Shown piece after piece: positions 10,331-19,635 of a stretch of DNA of 64,000 nucleotides (its first letter is position 1; each line of letters begins with the position of its first letter). The position numbers and the translations under genes were made by a program. Below the pieces are notes generated by a model. That model made no database searches. It had not been told where the DNA came from and saw nothing but the letters and a program-made list of their open reading frames with translations. Source of the DNA: Paludibacteraceae bacterium (GTDB lineage: Bacteria; Bacteroidota; Bacteroidia; Bacteroidales; Paludibacteraceae); the NCBI GenBank assembly GCA_017527905.1, contig JAFXPK010000033.1:1-64000 (forward strand), given 5' to 3'.

Positions 10331-11055
10331 TTCTTCTTGGTTTGTTTTTCTTCTAAAAGTAATAGTCCGTTGTCGTTGAAGCTGAAGTAGGAACCTTTCC
10401 CCACGATGATGTGGTCTAGCATGCTGATTTCGAAGATGTTGCAGGCCTCCTTGATTCTCTGCGTGCTTTTCTTGTCATGCTCGCTGGGGATGATGGCGCC
10501 GGAGGGGTGGTTGTGGCTGAGGATGATGGAGGAGGCGAGCAGGTTGCAGGCCTCCTTCATGATGAGTTTCACATCCATGATGGCGAGTGCTACGCCGCCG
10601 GAACTGATTTTCTTGCTGGATATGACCTTGTTGGCTTGGTTGAGGTAGAGTACCCATACCTCTTCGTGGTCGAGGTCCTCCATGTATGTCTTGAGGATGT
10701 TGTAGGCCTCTTCGCTCGTTGAGACGGAGGGCCTCTCCAACGCCTTCTCCATGCTGCGGCGCCTGCCGATCTCCATGGCTGCTGCGATGGTGATGGCCTT
10801 GGCCTCTCCGATGCCCCGGTAGGTCATCAGGTGGGGAAGGTCTTTCGTGCTGAGTTCAGCGAGGTTGTTGCGGTTGTCCGTCAGGATGCGTTGCGACAGC
10901 TCTACGGCGGTCTCCTTGTTGTTGCCGCTGCCGATGAGGATGGCGAGCAGTTCGGCGTTGGAAAGCGCGCCCGCTCCTTTCTGCAACATTTTTTCGCGCG
11001 GGCGGTCGTCGATCGCCAGCTCTTTTAGACTCAAACGGTTAGGTAAATTTTCCAT
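10327..11055 (-). CDS. radC: RadC family JAB/MPN-domain protein
   Basis: A 242-residue protein of typical RadC length. It has an N-terminal helix-hairpin-helix region (LPHLMTYRGIGEAKAITIAAA, conserved GIGEAKA) and a C-terminal JAMM metal-binding motif, LSHNHPSGAIIPSEHD. The family was named after a DNA-repair phenotype later assigned elsewhere; its actual role is unresolved. The stop overlaps the start of the downstream deacetylase-like gene by four bases. The upstream acyltransferase gene ends 24 bases away on the same strand. Confidence 0.93.
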   Translation of the reverse strand: MENLPNRLSLKELAIDDRPREKMLQKGAGALSNAELLAILIGSGNNKETAVELSQRILTDNRNNLAELSTKDLPHLMTYRGIGEAKAITIAAAMEIGRRRSMEKALERPSVSTSEEAYNILKTYMEDLDHEEVWVLYLNQANKVISSKKISSGGVALAIMDVKLIMKEACNLLASSIILSHNHPSGAIIPSEHDKKSTQRIKEACNIFEISMLDHIIVGKGSYFSFNDNGLLLLEEKQTKKK

Positions 11056-11079
11056 GATGCTAATTTTTTATTCTGTTCC

Positions 11080-12240
11080 TCACTCCTTTTGGGCGGCGAT
11101 CTGGTTGATGAGCGGATTCCCGTACATGGTCCAAAATCGTTCCTTCAGGAAAGGGATGTCTTTGTTCGGTAATTTTATCTTGTCGATTTGCTTGTCGACG
11201 TAGGCTTCGAACTCCTTCTTCTCCTCTGGGGTGTAGTGCTTGCCCAGGTTCTCCGTGGTGTGGTGCAGGTTGTCCATCGCCACGTAGTTGTGAGGGTATA
11301 TGAGGTAGTTCTGGTGTATCTTCCGGTCGATGATCAGCGCCACCTTGTCGATGACCGCTTGCCTGTCGTCCGCATCGTCTACGAGCCTTTCGATGTCTGG
11401 CGAGATGCTTGGGGTGATCTGTATGCTGACGTCCCCCTTGAATCCGATGATGCCCACCCGCATGTTCTCGATGTCGTCTTCCGGCCTCTTCTTGAAGTCG
11501 GCGTCGTCTCTCTTCTGCTGGAACTCCATGGCTTTCAGGTAGTCGCAGGAGTCGTATTTGTAGGTGAAGCTGATCGGTGTGATGTTGAGGTCGATGAAAC
11601 TCTGCTTGATGTTGCCGGTGGCGCTGATGGAGAACATCTTGAGGAGGCTCTCCTGCGTGCGGTCATCCGAGTCCTTTGTGCGGCCCTCCCTTTGCGCGAT
11701 CCAGATGGAGGTGCGGTTGGAGGTGATGGCCTCCCGTATGTAGTGCGAGAGGGTGCGGAAGGCGTCGAAGAGCTCACGTTTCGTGCCGCTTCGGCGCACG
11801 AGGAAGCTCTTGTTCAGCTTCAATGCGTCGGTGATCCAAGGACGGGCGCATAGGTTGTCGCCGATGGCTATCTCCGTGGTCTCGATGCCATGTCTGTCCA
11901 TCAAGGAATTGAGGATGCCGGCGTCCATGATGATGTCGCGGTGGTTGGAGATGAAAAGGTGTTGTTTGCCTTTTTCGATGTGTTCCGTACCATATAGGTG
12001 GTAGGTGCTGCCGGTGGCGTCCATGGAGCCGAGCAGGAATGGAGCGATGAGTTGGCTCTGGAAGTCATGCACGGTTTTGAAGGAGCGTAGCCATTGGATG
12101 ACCTCCTCCGGTTTGCGGTTAGGGAAGATGGCTTTCGCCACGGCGTATACCTCTTCGTTGCTGGTCATCCGTATGATCGCGTCCTTCACTTCCTCATCCC
12201 TGTAGGGACGTATGCTGTCGTAATTGAAATCGTTTGCCAT
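11080..12240 (-). CDS. 1-acyl-sn-glycerol-3-phosphate acyltransferase-like protein
   Basis: A 386-residue protein of the glycerolipid acyltransferase superfamily. Motif I is LFISNHRDIIMD (NHxxxxxD) near residue 97. Motif II-like sequence (LNKSFLVRRSG) and motif III-like sequence (IWIAQREGRTKDSDD) follow. These motifs bind acyl donor and glycerol phosphate at the inner membrane in PlsB/PlsC-type enzymes. This larger, non-PlsC form is common in Bacteroidetes, and its exact acceptor is unknown. It is 18 bases downstream of the GH73 gene on the same strand, so 13086-9053 probably forms one transcript. Confidence 0.85.
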   Translation of the reverse strand: MANDFNYDSIRPYRDEEVKDAIIRMTSNEEVYAVAKAIFPNRKPEEVIQWLRSFKTVHDFQSQLIAPFLLGSMDATGSTYHLYGTEHIEKGKQHLFISNHRDIIMDAGILNSLMDRHGIETTEIAIGDNLCARPWITDALKLNKSFLVRRSGTKRELFDAFRTLSHYIREAITSNRTSIWIAQREGRTKDSDDRTQESLLKMFSISATGNIKQSFIDLNITPISFTYKYDSCDYLKAMEFQQKRDDADFKKRPEDDIENMRVGIIGFKGDVSIQITPSISPDIERLVDDADDRQAVIDKVALIIDRKIHQNYLIYPHNYVAMDNLHHTTENLGKHYTPEEKKEFEAYVDKQIDKIKLPNKDIPFLKERFWTMYGNPLINQIAAQKE

Positions 12241-12258
12241 TTTGTAATGATCTATTCT

Positions 12259-13086
12259 TTATCTGCTGATGTATACGGTGTCGCCTGTGGCGGGTTGGGA
12301 GTTGTCGCCCCTCCTGAGTTTGTTGTAGCGGCGGATCTGCCATCTGCGCAGGTCGAACTCGTCCGCGATGGACTCGTAGGAGTCGCCTCGTCTGGCGGTG
12401 ACGTACTTCCTCTTGCCCTCCTTGCTGACGCTGTGCGTGTCGCACACAGGGATCTCGCCCATGCTGCTCTCTTTGAGGTATTTGGCCTCCGGGGCGGTCG
12501 GGGCGGTCGGTGCGCTCTCGCCCTCGTTGCCTGGCTGGGCTGGGTTGATCACGTCGCTTGGCATGTTGCCCAAGGCTATTTGGTCGTATTGTTGCAGTTC
12601 ATATGTCTCGATGAGTTCGATGAGGCGGTCGGCATAGTCCTTGGCGGTCGCGTAGCCGCACGCCTTCAGTCCCTTCGCCCAGCCCTTGTAGTCGGTGACG
12701 TTGAGGGAGTAGAGCGACTCGTATCTCTTCTTCTTGAGGAATTGGGAGTGGTCTTCGTAGGAGAGCTCCGGCTTGCTGTATTTGCGGAAACACTCCTGCT
12801 TCTGGTCGTCGTCATGGTAGACCCTTTCGCCCTTCCAGTCGTCGTGGCACTTGATGCCGAAGTGGTTGTTGCTTTTCTTGGCCAACTCGCTTTGCCCGGC
12901 GCCCGATTCGAGGATGCCTTGGGCGAGTGTGATGCTGGCGGGTATGCGGTGTTCCCGCATCTTCTCTATGGCTATCTGTGAGTATCTGTTGATGTAGTCG
13001 ATGTTGACCTGTAGTTTTTTCGGCGCTGCGGAAAGGACGCATGCGTATGCTAAGAGCGTGATGATTGTGACCGAAATTTTTCTCAT
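12259..13086 (-). CDS. Exported GH73-type glucosaminidase with C-terminal LysM-like domain
   Basis: About 275 residues from the chosen start (MRKISVTI), which begins a clear signal peptide; the open frame extends further upstream but without signal-like sequence and into the divergent gene. The glucosaminidase domain (about 25-175) has the catalytic Glu in LAQGILESGAG and the family NNHFGIKC motif. A linker rich in Pro/Ala/Thr leads to a LysM-like C-terminus (YVTARRGDSYESIADEFDL to GDTVYISR). Such enzymes cleave peptidoglycan between N-acetylglucosamine and N-acetylmuramic acid during growth or division. It is the first gene of the minus-strand group and diverges from cytidine deaminase. Confidence 0.9.
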   Translation of the reverse strand: MRKISVTIITLLAYACVLSAAPKKLQVNIDYINRYSQIAIEKMREHRIPASITLAQGILESGAGQSELAKKSNNHFGIKCHDDWKGERVYHDDDQKQECFRKYSKPELSYEDHSQFLKKKRYESLYSLNVTDYKGWAKGLKACGYATAKDYADRLIELIETYELQQYDQIALGNMPSDVINPAQPGNEGESAPTAPTAPEAKYLKESSMGEIPVCDTHSVSKEGKRKYVTARRGDSYESIADEFDLRRWQIRRYNKLRRGDNSQPATGDTVYISR

Positions 13087-13109
13087 TCTTCCTTTTTTTA
13101 TTATTTTTA

Positions 13110-13117
13110 CAAAGATA
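13110..13117 (-). promoter_or_regulatory. -7 box of the GH73-led operon
   Basis: TATCTTTG on the minus strand matches TAnnTTTG, 23 bases before the chosen ATG at 13086. This supports that start. The 64-base gap also holds the promoter of the divergent deaminase, which could not be pinpointed. Confidence 0.55.
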
Positions 13118-13150
13118 TATGATTTTGATACAATAGAAAAATTTTTTGTC

Positions 13151-13618
13151 ATGGATACGAAGGAAATAATCTGTAGGGTGGAGGTGCTTTCATGGAATGA
13201 GTTGAGCGAGCAGGAGCGCCGGTTGATCGATGAGGCGAAGAGGGCCACGGAGGGCTCCTATTCCCCATATTCCAAGTTTGCGGTAGGTGCTGCGCTGTTG
13301 TTGGAGAACGGGGAGGTGGTGCGTGGAAGCAACCAGGAGAATGTCTCCTATCCTTGCGGATTGTGCGCCGAGCGTACTGCTCTCTACTACGCCAACGCCA
13401 CGTACCCTGACCAGCCCGTTCGTTTGCTGGCCATCGCCGCCCGTAATGCGGAGGGTTTCCTTTCTTCCCCGATCACACCTTGCGGGGCGTGCCGGCAGTC
13501 TCTGCTGGAGACGGAGAACCGTTTCGGGAAGCCTATCTCCGTGCTCCTCTATGGAGAACAAAAAATCTATCGGCTGAGAAGCATCGCCTCGTTGCTTCCT
13601 CTACAGTTCGAGATGTAG
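13151..13618 (+). CDS. cdd: Cytidine deaminase
   Basis: A 155-residue homotetrameric-type cytidine deaminase, hydrolysing cytidine or deoxycytidine to uridine in pyrimidine salvage. The zinc site is visible as CGLCAERTALYYA (Cys and catalytic Glu) and PCGACRQ (two Cys). The substrate-binding SPYSKFAVGAALL segment is also present. The ATG at 13151 is chosen because the preceding frame extends into the divergent signal-peptide region. The stop is TAG. Confidence 0.95.
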   Translation: MDTKEIICRVEVLSWNELSEQERRLIDEAKRATEGSYSPYSKFAVGAALLLENGEVVRGSNQENVSYPCGLCAERTALYYANATYPDQPVRLLAIAARNAEGFLSSPITPCGACRQSLLETENRFGKPISVLLYGEQKIYRLRSIASLLPLQFEM

Positions 13619-13681
13619 GCTAAATTCCTCACGGAGCAAAGAGTTCATGGAGTTTGAGGCGAAATCATCGCATCAGCGCTA

Positions 13682-13718
13682 AGTAAATAGTAAATGGTAA
13701 ATGGATAAATAGTAAATA
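13682..13718. repeat. AT-rich periodic repeat (taaatagtaaat family), locus 2
   Basis: A short copy made of AGTAAATAGTAAAT, GGTAAATGGATAAAT and AGTAAATAC units, in the gap between cdd and the SulP transporter gene. Confidence 0.65.
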
Positions 13719-13800
13719 CTACATGTTTGGTGCGGTAAATGAAACCGACGTGCTCCATATATCATTAAACAATGTTAAATAACACATTTTGAGCCGCATT

Positions 13801-13834
13801 TTTGTTTTTGTGATTGAAAAAATGACTAACTTCG
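13801..13834 (+). promoter_or_regulatory. Possible promoter of the SulP gene
   Basis: TTTG at 13801-13804 and TAACTTCG at 13827-13834 (one mismatch to TAnnTTTG) with a 22-base spacer, just beyond the usual range. About 43 bases precede the ATG. Confidence 0.35.
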
Positions 13835-13877
13835 CGACTCATTTTTTTAAATTTATAAAATTTAACATTGTGTTATT

Positions 13878-15593
13878 ATGAAAGCATCACTATCGGATGT
13901 CTTTGCACCGAGGTTGTTTAGTTGTCTTAAGGATTATAGTAAGGAACGTTTCATGACAGATTTGATGGCGGGTATCATTGTGGGTATCGTCGCCATTCCT
14001 TTGGCTATCGCGTTTGGAATCGCTTCGGGCGTGGGTCCGACAGAAGGTTTGCTCACTGCGATTATCGCGGGTTTCCTGGTTTCTTTTTTCGGCGGAACGA
14101 AGGTGCAGATTGGTGGACCGACGGGTGCGTTCATCGTGATCGTCTATGGCATCATCCAACAATATGGCTTGGGTGGTCTGACCATCGCCACGATCATGGC
14201 GGGTGTCCTGCTGATTTTCATGGGGTTCTTCCACTTGGGTAGTGTCATCAAGTTTGTCCCTTACCCTGTGATCGTGGGTTTCACGGGCGGTATCGCGCTG
14301 ACGATCTTCTCCACGCAGATGAACGATTTGTTCGGCTTGGGCATCACGGATGTGCCGGCTGACTTCATACATAAATGGATCTGTTATTTCAAGAACTTCA
14401 GCCATGTTAATTTCTGGGCGTTGGGTGTGGGTCTGTTGAGCTTGCTCATCATCGTCCTCACTCCGAAGATTTCGAAGAAGGTGCCTGGCTCGTTGGTGGC
14501 TATCGTGGTGATGACGGTGGCTGTTTATCTCCTGCGTGAGTTCTGCGGGGTGACTTCTATCCAGACCATCGGCGACCTGTACGAGTTGCCTTCCGGCATT
14601 CCGATGCCGCACGTGCCGGACATGACGCTGGCGGCGGACGAGACTTATCTGAGCGTTATCCGTAGGTTGTTCCCTGCCGCGTTCACGATCGCGATGCTGG
14701 GCGCTATCGAGTCGTTGCTCTCCGCCATGGTGGCGGATGGTGTGACGGGCGACAAGCACAACTCCAACACGGAGTTGATCGGCCAGGGCATCGCCAACGT
14801 GGTGGTTCCTTTCTTCGGTGGTATTCCTGCCACTGGCGCCATCGCCCGTACGATGACGAACATCAACAATGGTGGACGTACGCCGGTCGCGGGTATCGTG
14901 CATGCCTTTGTCCTGTTGCTGGTTTTGTTGGCTTTGGGCAGATTGGTCGGCTATATCCCTATGCCTTGTCTGGCGGGTGTGCTGATCGTCGTTTCCTATA
15001 ATATGAGCGGTTGGCGCGCCTTCGTCTCTTTGTCCAAGAGTCCGAAGTCCGATTTCTCCGTGTTGATCGTGACCTTCATCCTCACGGTGGTGTTCGACTT
15101 GACGGTGGCGATAGAGATCGGTCTGCTGCTGGCGGTGGTGCTCTTCATCCGTCGTGTGAACGAGTCCTCCATCATCCGTGTCTTCCGTGACGAAATCGAT
15201 CCGGGCGACAACTTGGACGTGACGGTGCACGAGGAGAAACTCATCATCCCGGAGGGCGTTGGTGTCTATGAAATCGATGGTCCATACTTCTTCGGTATCG
15301 CCAACAAGTTCGACGAGATCATGAGCGAGGTGGCGGATGCGCCTAAGGTGCGCGTCATTCGTATGCGTAAGGTTCCTTTCATGGATTCGACTGGTCTGCA
15401 CAACTTGGAAAACCTCTGTATGCAGTCGCAGCGCGCGAACATCAAGGTGGTGCTCTCAGGCGTCAACAAGCATGTACGCTCCATGTTGCTGAAGGCTAAG
15501 TTTGATCAGTTGGTCGGAGAGGAGAATATCTGCTCCAACATCAACGAGGCGCTGGCCAAGGCGGGTGAGTACGTGGGAGAAGTTAAGAATTAA
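13878..15593 (+). CDS. SulP family inorganic anion transporter with STAS domain
   Basis: A 571-residue inner membrane protein. The N-terminal two-thirds forms the SLC26/SulP transmembrane region, with DLMAGIIVGIVAIPLAIAFG at the start and GGTKVQIGGPTGAFIVI in the substrate area. The C-terminal 120 or so residues form a STAS domain (EIDGPYFFGIANKF, VPFMDSTGLHNLENL), a cytoplasmic regulatory module. Family members carry sulfate, bicarbonate or dicarboxylates; the anion cannot be assigned. It is a single gene followed by a strong hairpin. Confidence 0.93.
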   Translation: MKASLSDVFAPRLFSCLKDYSKERFMTDLMAGIIVGIVAIPLAIAFGIASGVGPTEGLLTAIIAGFLVSFFGGTKVQIGGPTGAFIVIVYGIIQQYGLGGLTIATIMAGVLLIFMGFFHLGSVIKFVPYPVIVGFTGGIALTIFSTQMNDLFGLGITDVPADFIHKWICYFKNFSHVNFWALGVGLLSLLIIVLTPKISKKVPGSLVAIVVMTVAVYLLREFCGVTSIQTIGDLYELPSGIPMPHVPDMTLAADETYLSVIRRLFPAAFTIAMLGAIESLLSAMVADGVTGDKHNSNTELIGQGIANVVVPFFGGIPATGAIARTMTNINNGGRTPVAGIVHAFVLLLVLLALGRLVGYIPMPCLAGVLIVVSYNMSGWRAFVSLSKSPKSDFSVLIVTFILTVVFDLTVAIEIGLLLAVVLFIRRVNESSIIRVFRDEIDPGDNLDVTVHEEKLIIPEGVGVYEIDGPYFFGIANKFDEIMSEVADAPKVRVIRMRKVPFMDSTGLHNLENLCMQSQRANIKVVLSGVNKHVRSMLLKAKFDQLVGEENICSNINEALAKAGEYVGEVKN

Positions 15594-15629
15594 AAGTTAA
15601 GAGGTAAGAGTTTGTGAACTCGTTGGGAG

Positions 15630-15675
15630 GGGAAGGAGAGCGCATATGCGTTGTCCTTCCCTTTTCTGTTTTTTC
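15630..15675 (+). terminator. Terminator after the SulP gene
   Basis: Outer arms GGGAAGGA (15630-15637) and TCCTTCCC (15654-15661) enclose a small CGCATATGCG palindrome. A T-rich run follows (CTTTTCTGTTTTTT). Confidence 0.75.
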
Positions 15676-15875
15676 CCCGTTTTGGAAGTGCTGATGTTTT
15701 TTGACTATGGTCAATAAATGTAGGGTGTGAAGAATTGCGCCTATTTTGTCGGTATGTTTACCTTTGTACGTTTATTTGAAAAAAGGTTGTCTTTTTCATC
15801 AATCAGCTAATGATGCAGTTGTGTGGTTGCTGAAATGTTAAATGAATTTTTATTAACAAACAAAATAAATGAAGT

Positions 15876-16937
15876 ATGGAAAGAAAAATTTACTCGTTAT
15901 TCTTTATGGTAGGTGTTCTCCTTGGAATTGGTAATGCATTCGCTGGAGAACAAGCATCGATAAAATTACCTATTCCTTTCGTGAGGGATACGGGATATTG
16001 TCTGGACGGAATCCCTGCTGATTTGACGGAACTCGCTATGATCAATCTGGTGGATCCTAATAAAACGTACGAACTGGTGTGGTATGATGCACAAACGGGA
16101 GGACTTGGCTCCACCACACCGCCTACCGTTTCTACAGCTACGGCAGGTGTGACAACTTACTACGTTTCGCAACGAGACGTCGCCGATATAGAGAGCGAAA
16201 GTGACCGTGCTCGTATCAATGTGGAAGTGTATGACTTCTCATTGGATTTCGACTATGAGAGTAAATGTGGCGGATTTGTCCAATTCACGAATATTAGAAC
16301 GCAGACGTCTGGTGATGAGGTGATCGCATATTCCTGGGATTTCGGCAATGGAAAAACTTCGAATATGATGGATCCGAGCATGGTTTATGCGCAGCCAGGC
16401 GAATATCAGGTTGTTTTGACCGCTATATCGGCTAAAGGTTGTGAAGTTAGGCTCTCGAAGGTGGTGGAAGTGCGTTACTTCCCGCCTTTGCGGATTGTCG
16501 GACCGGATTCGGTTTGTGTGGGGGATACGGCGCATCTCGAACTTATTGGTGCACCAGAGAACTGCAGTATCGTATGGGATAGGGGTGATAGAACTCCCGT
16601 TATTAATGTGAGGATATTTTACGAGGAATCCATGAACTTCCAAGCTACTGTGACCGACGAATATGGCTGTTCTTACGTTGCCTCAATAACCGTAGTAGGT
16701 GTGAATTGTGAGAATGTGGGCACGAAGAACAATGGCGCTGATGAAGGATGCAGGGTGTGGACTTCCGCTCTCACGATCTATGTCCAGGGCGCGAAGGATG
16801 TGGTTGACGTCTATGACTTTGGCGGCAGACTCGTGGAGAGGAAGCGGGCTGACGATGATACGCTGATCTTCAACATGCCTCAGAAGGGCGCATATGTCGT
16901 CAAGATGGGCGAGTATAGCGTAAAGGTGGATCTATAA
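15876..16937 (+). CDS. Exported PKD-domain protein with a short T9SS type A-like tail
   Basis: A 353-residue protein with a signal peptide ending near NAFAG. It has an Ig-like part (about 30-115), a PKD domain (about 120-200: YSWDFGNGKTSN and YAQPGEYQVVLTA), another Ig-like part and a C-terminal segment with VDVYDFGGRLVERK and GAYVVKMGEYSVKV. That end pattern resembles the type A sorting domain of the type IX secretion system, though it is shorter than usual. PKD modules are protein-protein or carbohydrate interaction folds; no catalytic motif is seen. It opens a run of exported proteins with no obvious enzyme function. Confidence 0.65.
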   Translation: MERKIYSLFFMVGVLLGIGNAFAGEQASIKLPIPFVRDTGYCLDGIPADLTELAMINLVDPNKTYELVWYDAQTGGLGSTTPPTVSTATAGVTTYYVSQRDVADIESESDRARINVEVYDFSLDFDYESKCGGFVQFTNIRTQTSGDEVIAYSWDFGNGKTSNMMDPSMVYAQPGEYQVVLTAISAKGCEVRLSKVVEVRYFPPLRIVGPDSVCVGDTAHLELIGAPENCSIVWDRGDRTPVINVRIFYEESMNFQATVTDEYGCSYVASITVVGVNCENVGTKNNGADEGCRVWTSALTIYVQGAKDVVDVYDFGGRLVERKRADDDTLIFNMPQKGAYVVKMGEYSVKVDL

Positions 16938-16970
16938 TAAATTCGCCTGCATCTGTGGAAAAAGAACAGG

Positions 16971-17004
16971 AGGGCGTGCCGAATTATAATTTTTGACATG
17001 CCCT
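16971..17004 (+). terminator. Terminator after the PKD protein gene
   Basis: AGGGCGTG at 16971-16978 pairs with CATGCCCT at 16997-17004 with one G-T pair, followed by CTTTT. The loop is AT-rich. Confidence 0.65.
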
Positions 17005-17112
17005 CTTTTACAGCTTTTATTTATATTTGAATTTGGAACTTTTCCGAACGATCGACTAATAGGGACCTTCGGTCGTTTGGATTGTGGTAGATCAGCGTCC
17101 CTTTGAAAAATA

Positions 17113-18231
17113 ATGAAGAAAAGAATTTTACTAGGCGTGCTCATGTTGGCCGCGGGAAGCGGAACCATGATGGCACAAACGGCGGATAGGGAATCCTTGG
17201 GTTTCCACACGGTGCCTGGCTATCCATATTGCCCGATTGACACAGTGGCGGAATCATGGTCATTGGTCACCGATCATATTGTTCCCCTGCAATCCTCAAC
17301 TTCTTTCATGAGAACGAGCATGAACACGTTGGGTGTTTCATATCGTACGTTCGTGTCCAGCCCAGACGGTGCGGATATTGTTGTGGCGATAAATGATTAT
17401 TTCGAGAAGTCCACACCGGTGAAGATTGAGGATCTTAGTGCGAAACGACCTGCGCCAAGGAAGAGATCGACGCAATCCAACCAACAGACTGTTCTGAAGA
17501 TCGGGAAATTCTCCATCACCACAGGGTCGTCCAAAACAGTGGAGCCAACTACTCCTCCACCACCGCCGGGACCACATGCTTTGGTCGCATTGTCCACGAA
17601 AGAGGTGGGTTTCTCGGTGGAAGTCTCTACGCAGAGTGGCGTGGTCTATACGGATACGCTCTACTACTTACAGGACTTTGTCTCTAACCCGTTCTTGGAC
17701 AAGAAACTTGCGGAAGATGATTTGTATAAGAAGATGTCTGGTTTCACATTGGCCAACCAATTGAAGGACTATTCCCCATTCTTGTCCAAGGTGATTGGAT
17801 CGACTCCGTTGTCTACGGTGAAATTCCACGTGTACAAGGTGAGGGTAAGGAAAAAATGCACGATTGACTATACCGACATAAACACATCCGTGGATAAGTT
17901 CCAGGAGGCGTTCGACTTCCTGAAGAAACGTCCATTCGAGTTGGATCGGTTCAAGGAGATGGCCGCCCCTTCCGTGAAGGTATGGCAAGAGGCATTGGCC
18001 CAGTCGAATCCAAACGACGAGAACGCGAAGGTGAACAAGGAGATAACTGCCGCGATGTACTATAACATGGCGGTGTATAGCGCTCTTTGCAAGGATTTCG
18101 CAGGCAGCGAAAACTACTACAAGAAGGCGGACGAGGTGCTTTTCGACTTCGGGGACGCATCAAGGATGGCTAAACTAGTGAAAACATGGGTTGTGGCACA
18201 AGAGAATTATAAGAAATCTCTTTCGGAGTAA
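17113..18231 (+). CDS. Exported protein of unknown function with Pro-rich linker and helical C-terminus
   Basis: I do not recognise this 372-residue protein. It has a signal peptide (cleavage after MMAQ), an N-terminal domain of about 120 residues, a basic/Ser-rich segment and a proline run (PTTPPPPPGPH, near residue 155). A middle beta-rich domain follows, and then a helical C-terminal part (about 270-372: AAMYYNMAVYSALCKDF, ENYYKKADEVLFDFGD) resembling TPR helices. TPR-like ends usually mediate protein contacts, so a periplasmic or outer-membrane-facing partner protein is plausible. A terminator follows it. Confidence 0.6.
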   Translation: MKKRILLGVLMLAAGSGTMMAQTADRESLGFHTVPGYPYCPIDTVAESWSLVTDHIVPLQSSTSFMRTSMNTLGVSYRTFVSSPDGADIVVAINDYFEKSTPVKIEDLSAKRPAPRKRSTQSNQQTVLKIGKFSITTGSSKTVEPTTPPPPPGPHALVALSTKEVGFSVEVSTQSGVVYTDTLYYLQDFVSNPFLDKKLAEDDLYKKMSGFTLANQLKDYSPFLSKVIGSTPLSTVKFHVYKVRVRKKCTIDYTDINTSVDKFQEAFDFLKKRPFELDRFKEMAAPSVKVWQEALAQSNPNDENAKVNKEITAAMYYNMAVYSALCKDFAGSENYYKKADEVLFDFGDASRMAKLVKTWVVAQENYKKSLSE

Positions 18232-18262
18232 TAATGGATGCCAACCTCCACAAAAACTGAAA

Positions 18263-18290
18263 AGAGCCCTCGGATGAGGGTTCTTTTTTT
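18263..18290 (+). terminator. Terminator after the 372-residue exported protein
   Basis: AGAGCCCTC (18263-18271) and GAGGGTTCT (18276-18284) pair around GGAT, with one G-T pair, and a T7 run follows. Confidence 0.85.
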
Positions 18291-18433
18291 ATCCCCCACA
18301 CCCGAGTGCACACTCCGCATCCGAAATAAAGAGGTCAGGGAAGGGACAGCGTAAATTCACCGCTCCCATCTTGCGATTATACATGGGAAATGATATATTC
18401 GCAATTATTAGTCGAAATTCAACAAATATATTT

Positions 18434-19324
18434 ATGAAAAACATTCTGTCATCTCTGATATTCCTCTTGGCGCTCGCCTCGTTCCCTGCGGAGGCCCAAA
18501 CCGGTAACCCCTTGAAAAAGACGCTTTGGGTCGTCAAGGATTCCGGGTCTGTCGTCTTCTCTCCATACGACCTGATAGATGACGAATCATTGATCCAAAA
18601 GAATTTCGGAGCTATCTTGGTGGTGAAACCTATGGCTGAAAATGTCTCCGTCTTCATGAAGAAGCATTCCATGAAGCCTCACCTGAGGATTGAGTCGAAC
18701 ATTGGACGCCTTTCCTTTTTTGGATCCAGTCTGGCACAAATCAGGATCAATTCAGACTCCATATGTCCATCATATTTAAAAAAATATAGAGGAGCTTATA
18801 AGCCTATTGTTCCGAATCAATTGTATCCTGATAGAGACGGAATGTCTATATGTTGTTGTGTGGTTTCGGGAATCGACAAGAAGGTGCGGACTTTGAAGTT
18901 GACCGTTTATGACAATTTCAGTAATAAGATCTTAGGGGAACGAGTGTTTGATCTGTCACCAACCGTCGTCCATTCATATTCGACGGAATTACACTATACG
19001 GATGTGAATGGGAACCCACAAGTTTATACGGACGGAACAAAGAACTGGATACCCGCCGACACGACAATCTCCGCCAAGGTGGTTGCGAAGGACGAGTATG
19101 GCGCAATGGTAGCGGTCATGAGCTTCCACCTTTGGGATTCCAATAGTATGGGGAACACACTTGTCCCAGAGTTCTCAGGGGACGAATTGCCGGCATCCTC
19201 ATATCCGATGAATTATATAAATTCTAGATTATTTACAGGGAGTGGGTTCTTCGTTATAACTCCCAAAATAAAAAAATCGCTAGACAAGTGTGACTATGTC
19301 AGACAGTTGGTGATAGGAGAGTGA
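18434..19324 (+). CDS. Exported protein of unknown function
   Basis: A 296-residue protein that I do not recognise. The ATG at 18434 is chosen over an upstream in-frame one because it starts a standard signal peptide (MKNILSSLIFLLAL, cleavage near AEAQ). The mature part is beta-rich, with KTLWVVKDSGSVVFSPYDL at the start, an unusual CCC triplet (MSICCCVVSGID) in the middle and an Ig-like second half (VKTL-type strands, LTVYDNFSNKILGERVF). No sorting tail, lipobox or catalytic motif is visible. It lies between two other exported orphans. Confidence 0.6.
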   Translation: MKNILSSLIFLLALASFPAEAQTGNPLKKTLWVVKDSGSVVFSPYDLIDDESLIQKNFGAILVVKPMAENVSVFMKKHSMKPHLRIESNIGRLSFFGSSLAQIRINSDSICPSYLKKYRGAYKPIVPNQLYPDRDGMSICCCVVSGIDKKVRTLKLTVYDNFSNKILGERVFDLSPTVVHSYSTELHYTDVNGNPQVYTDGTKNWIPADTTISAKVVAKDEYGAMVAVMSFHLWDSNSMGNTLVPEFSGDELPASSYPMNYINSRLFTGSGFFVITPKIKKSLDKCDYVRQLVIGE

Positions 19325-19635
19325 TCCATGCGAATGTATCGAACTTTCTTTATTCCTTAGATTTGGTGTTATATCCTATTCCGTATCGTGCTGTGTGTCT
19401 CTAGTTTGATTATTCTATGTCAATAATTATATTTCAAATTACGGCTCGGTCAATATATTCCATATATTTATTTGTAAAATTGTGTTAAGATGGAAAGTGG
19501 TAAAATATGCGGCTTGGACGAAGAATAATGGCTCGGATATTTGGAATTCTGAACGAATAGTCTTAAGTTTGGGTATAGCAGTGATGATTGATCTGCATCT
19601 TATTGTAAATGATGTTGAACCTAATTTTTACGGCC
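19325..19635. other. AT-rich intergenic region with nothing recognised
   Basis: About 310 AT-rich bases before a small gene. An open frame at 19482-19715 overlaps the next gene in another frame and has no signal or composition supporting it. No convincing promoter or RNA structure was found. Confidence 0.4.

Noticed and set aside
11188..11853. A 221-codon plus-strand frame opposite the acyltransferase gene
   Set aside because: It is a frame shadow of a well-recognised acyltransferase. The product is Val/Leu/Arg-rich without domain.
13890..15401. A long open frame (about 500 codons) antisense to the SulP gene
   Set aside because: The sense strand carries a clear SulP/STAS protein. The antisense product is rich in His/Arg/Asp without domains, a typical result of GC-skewed third positions.
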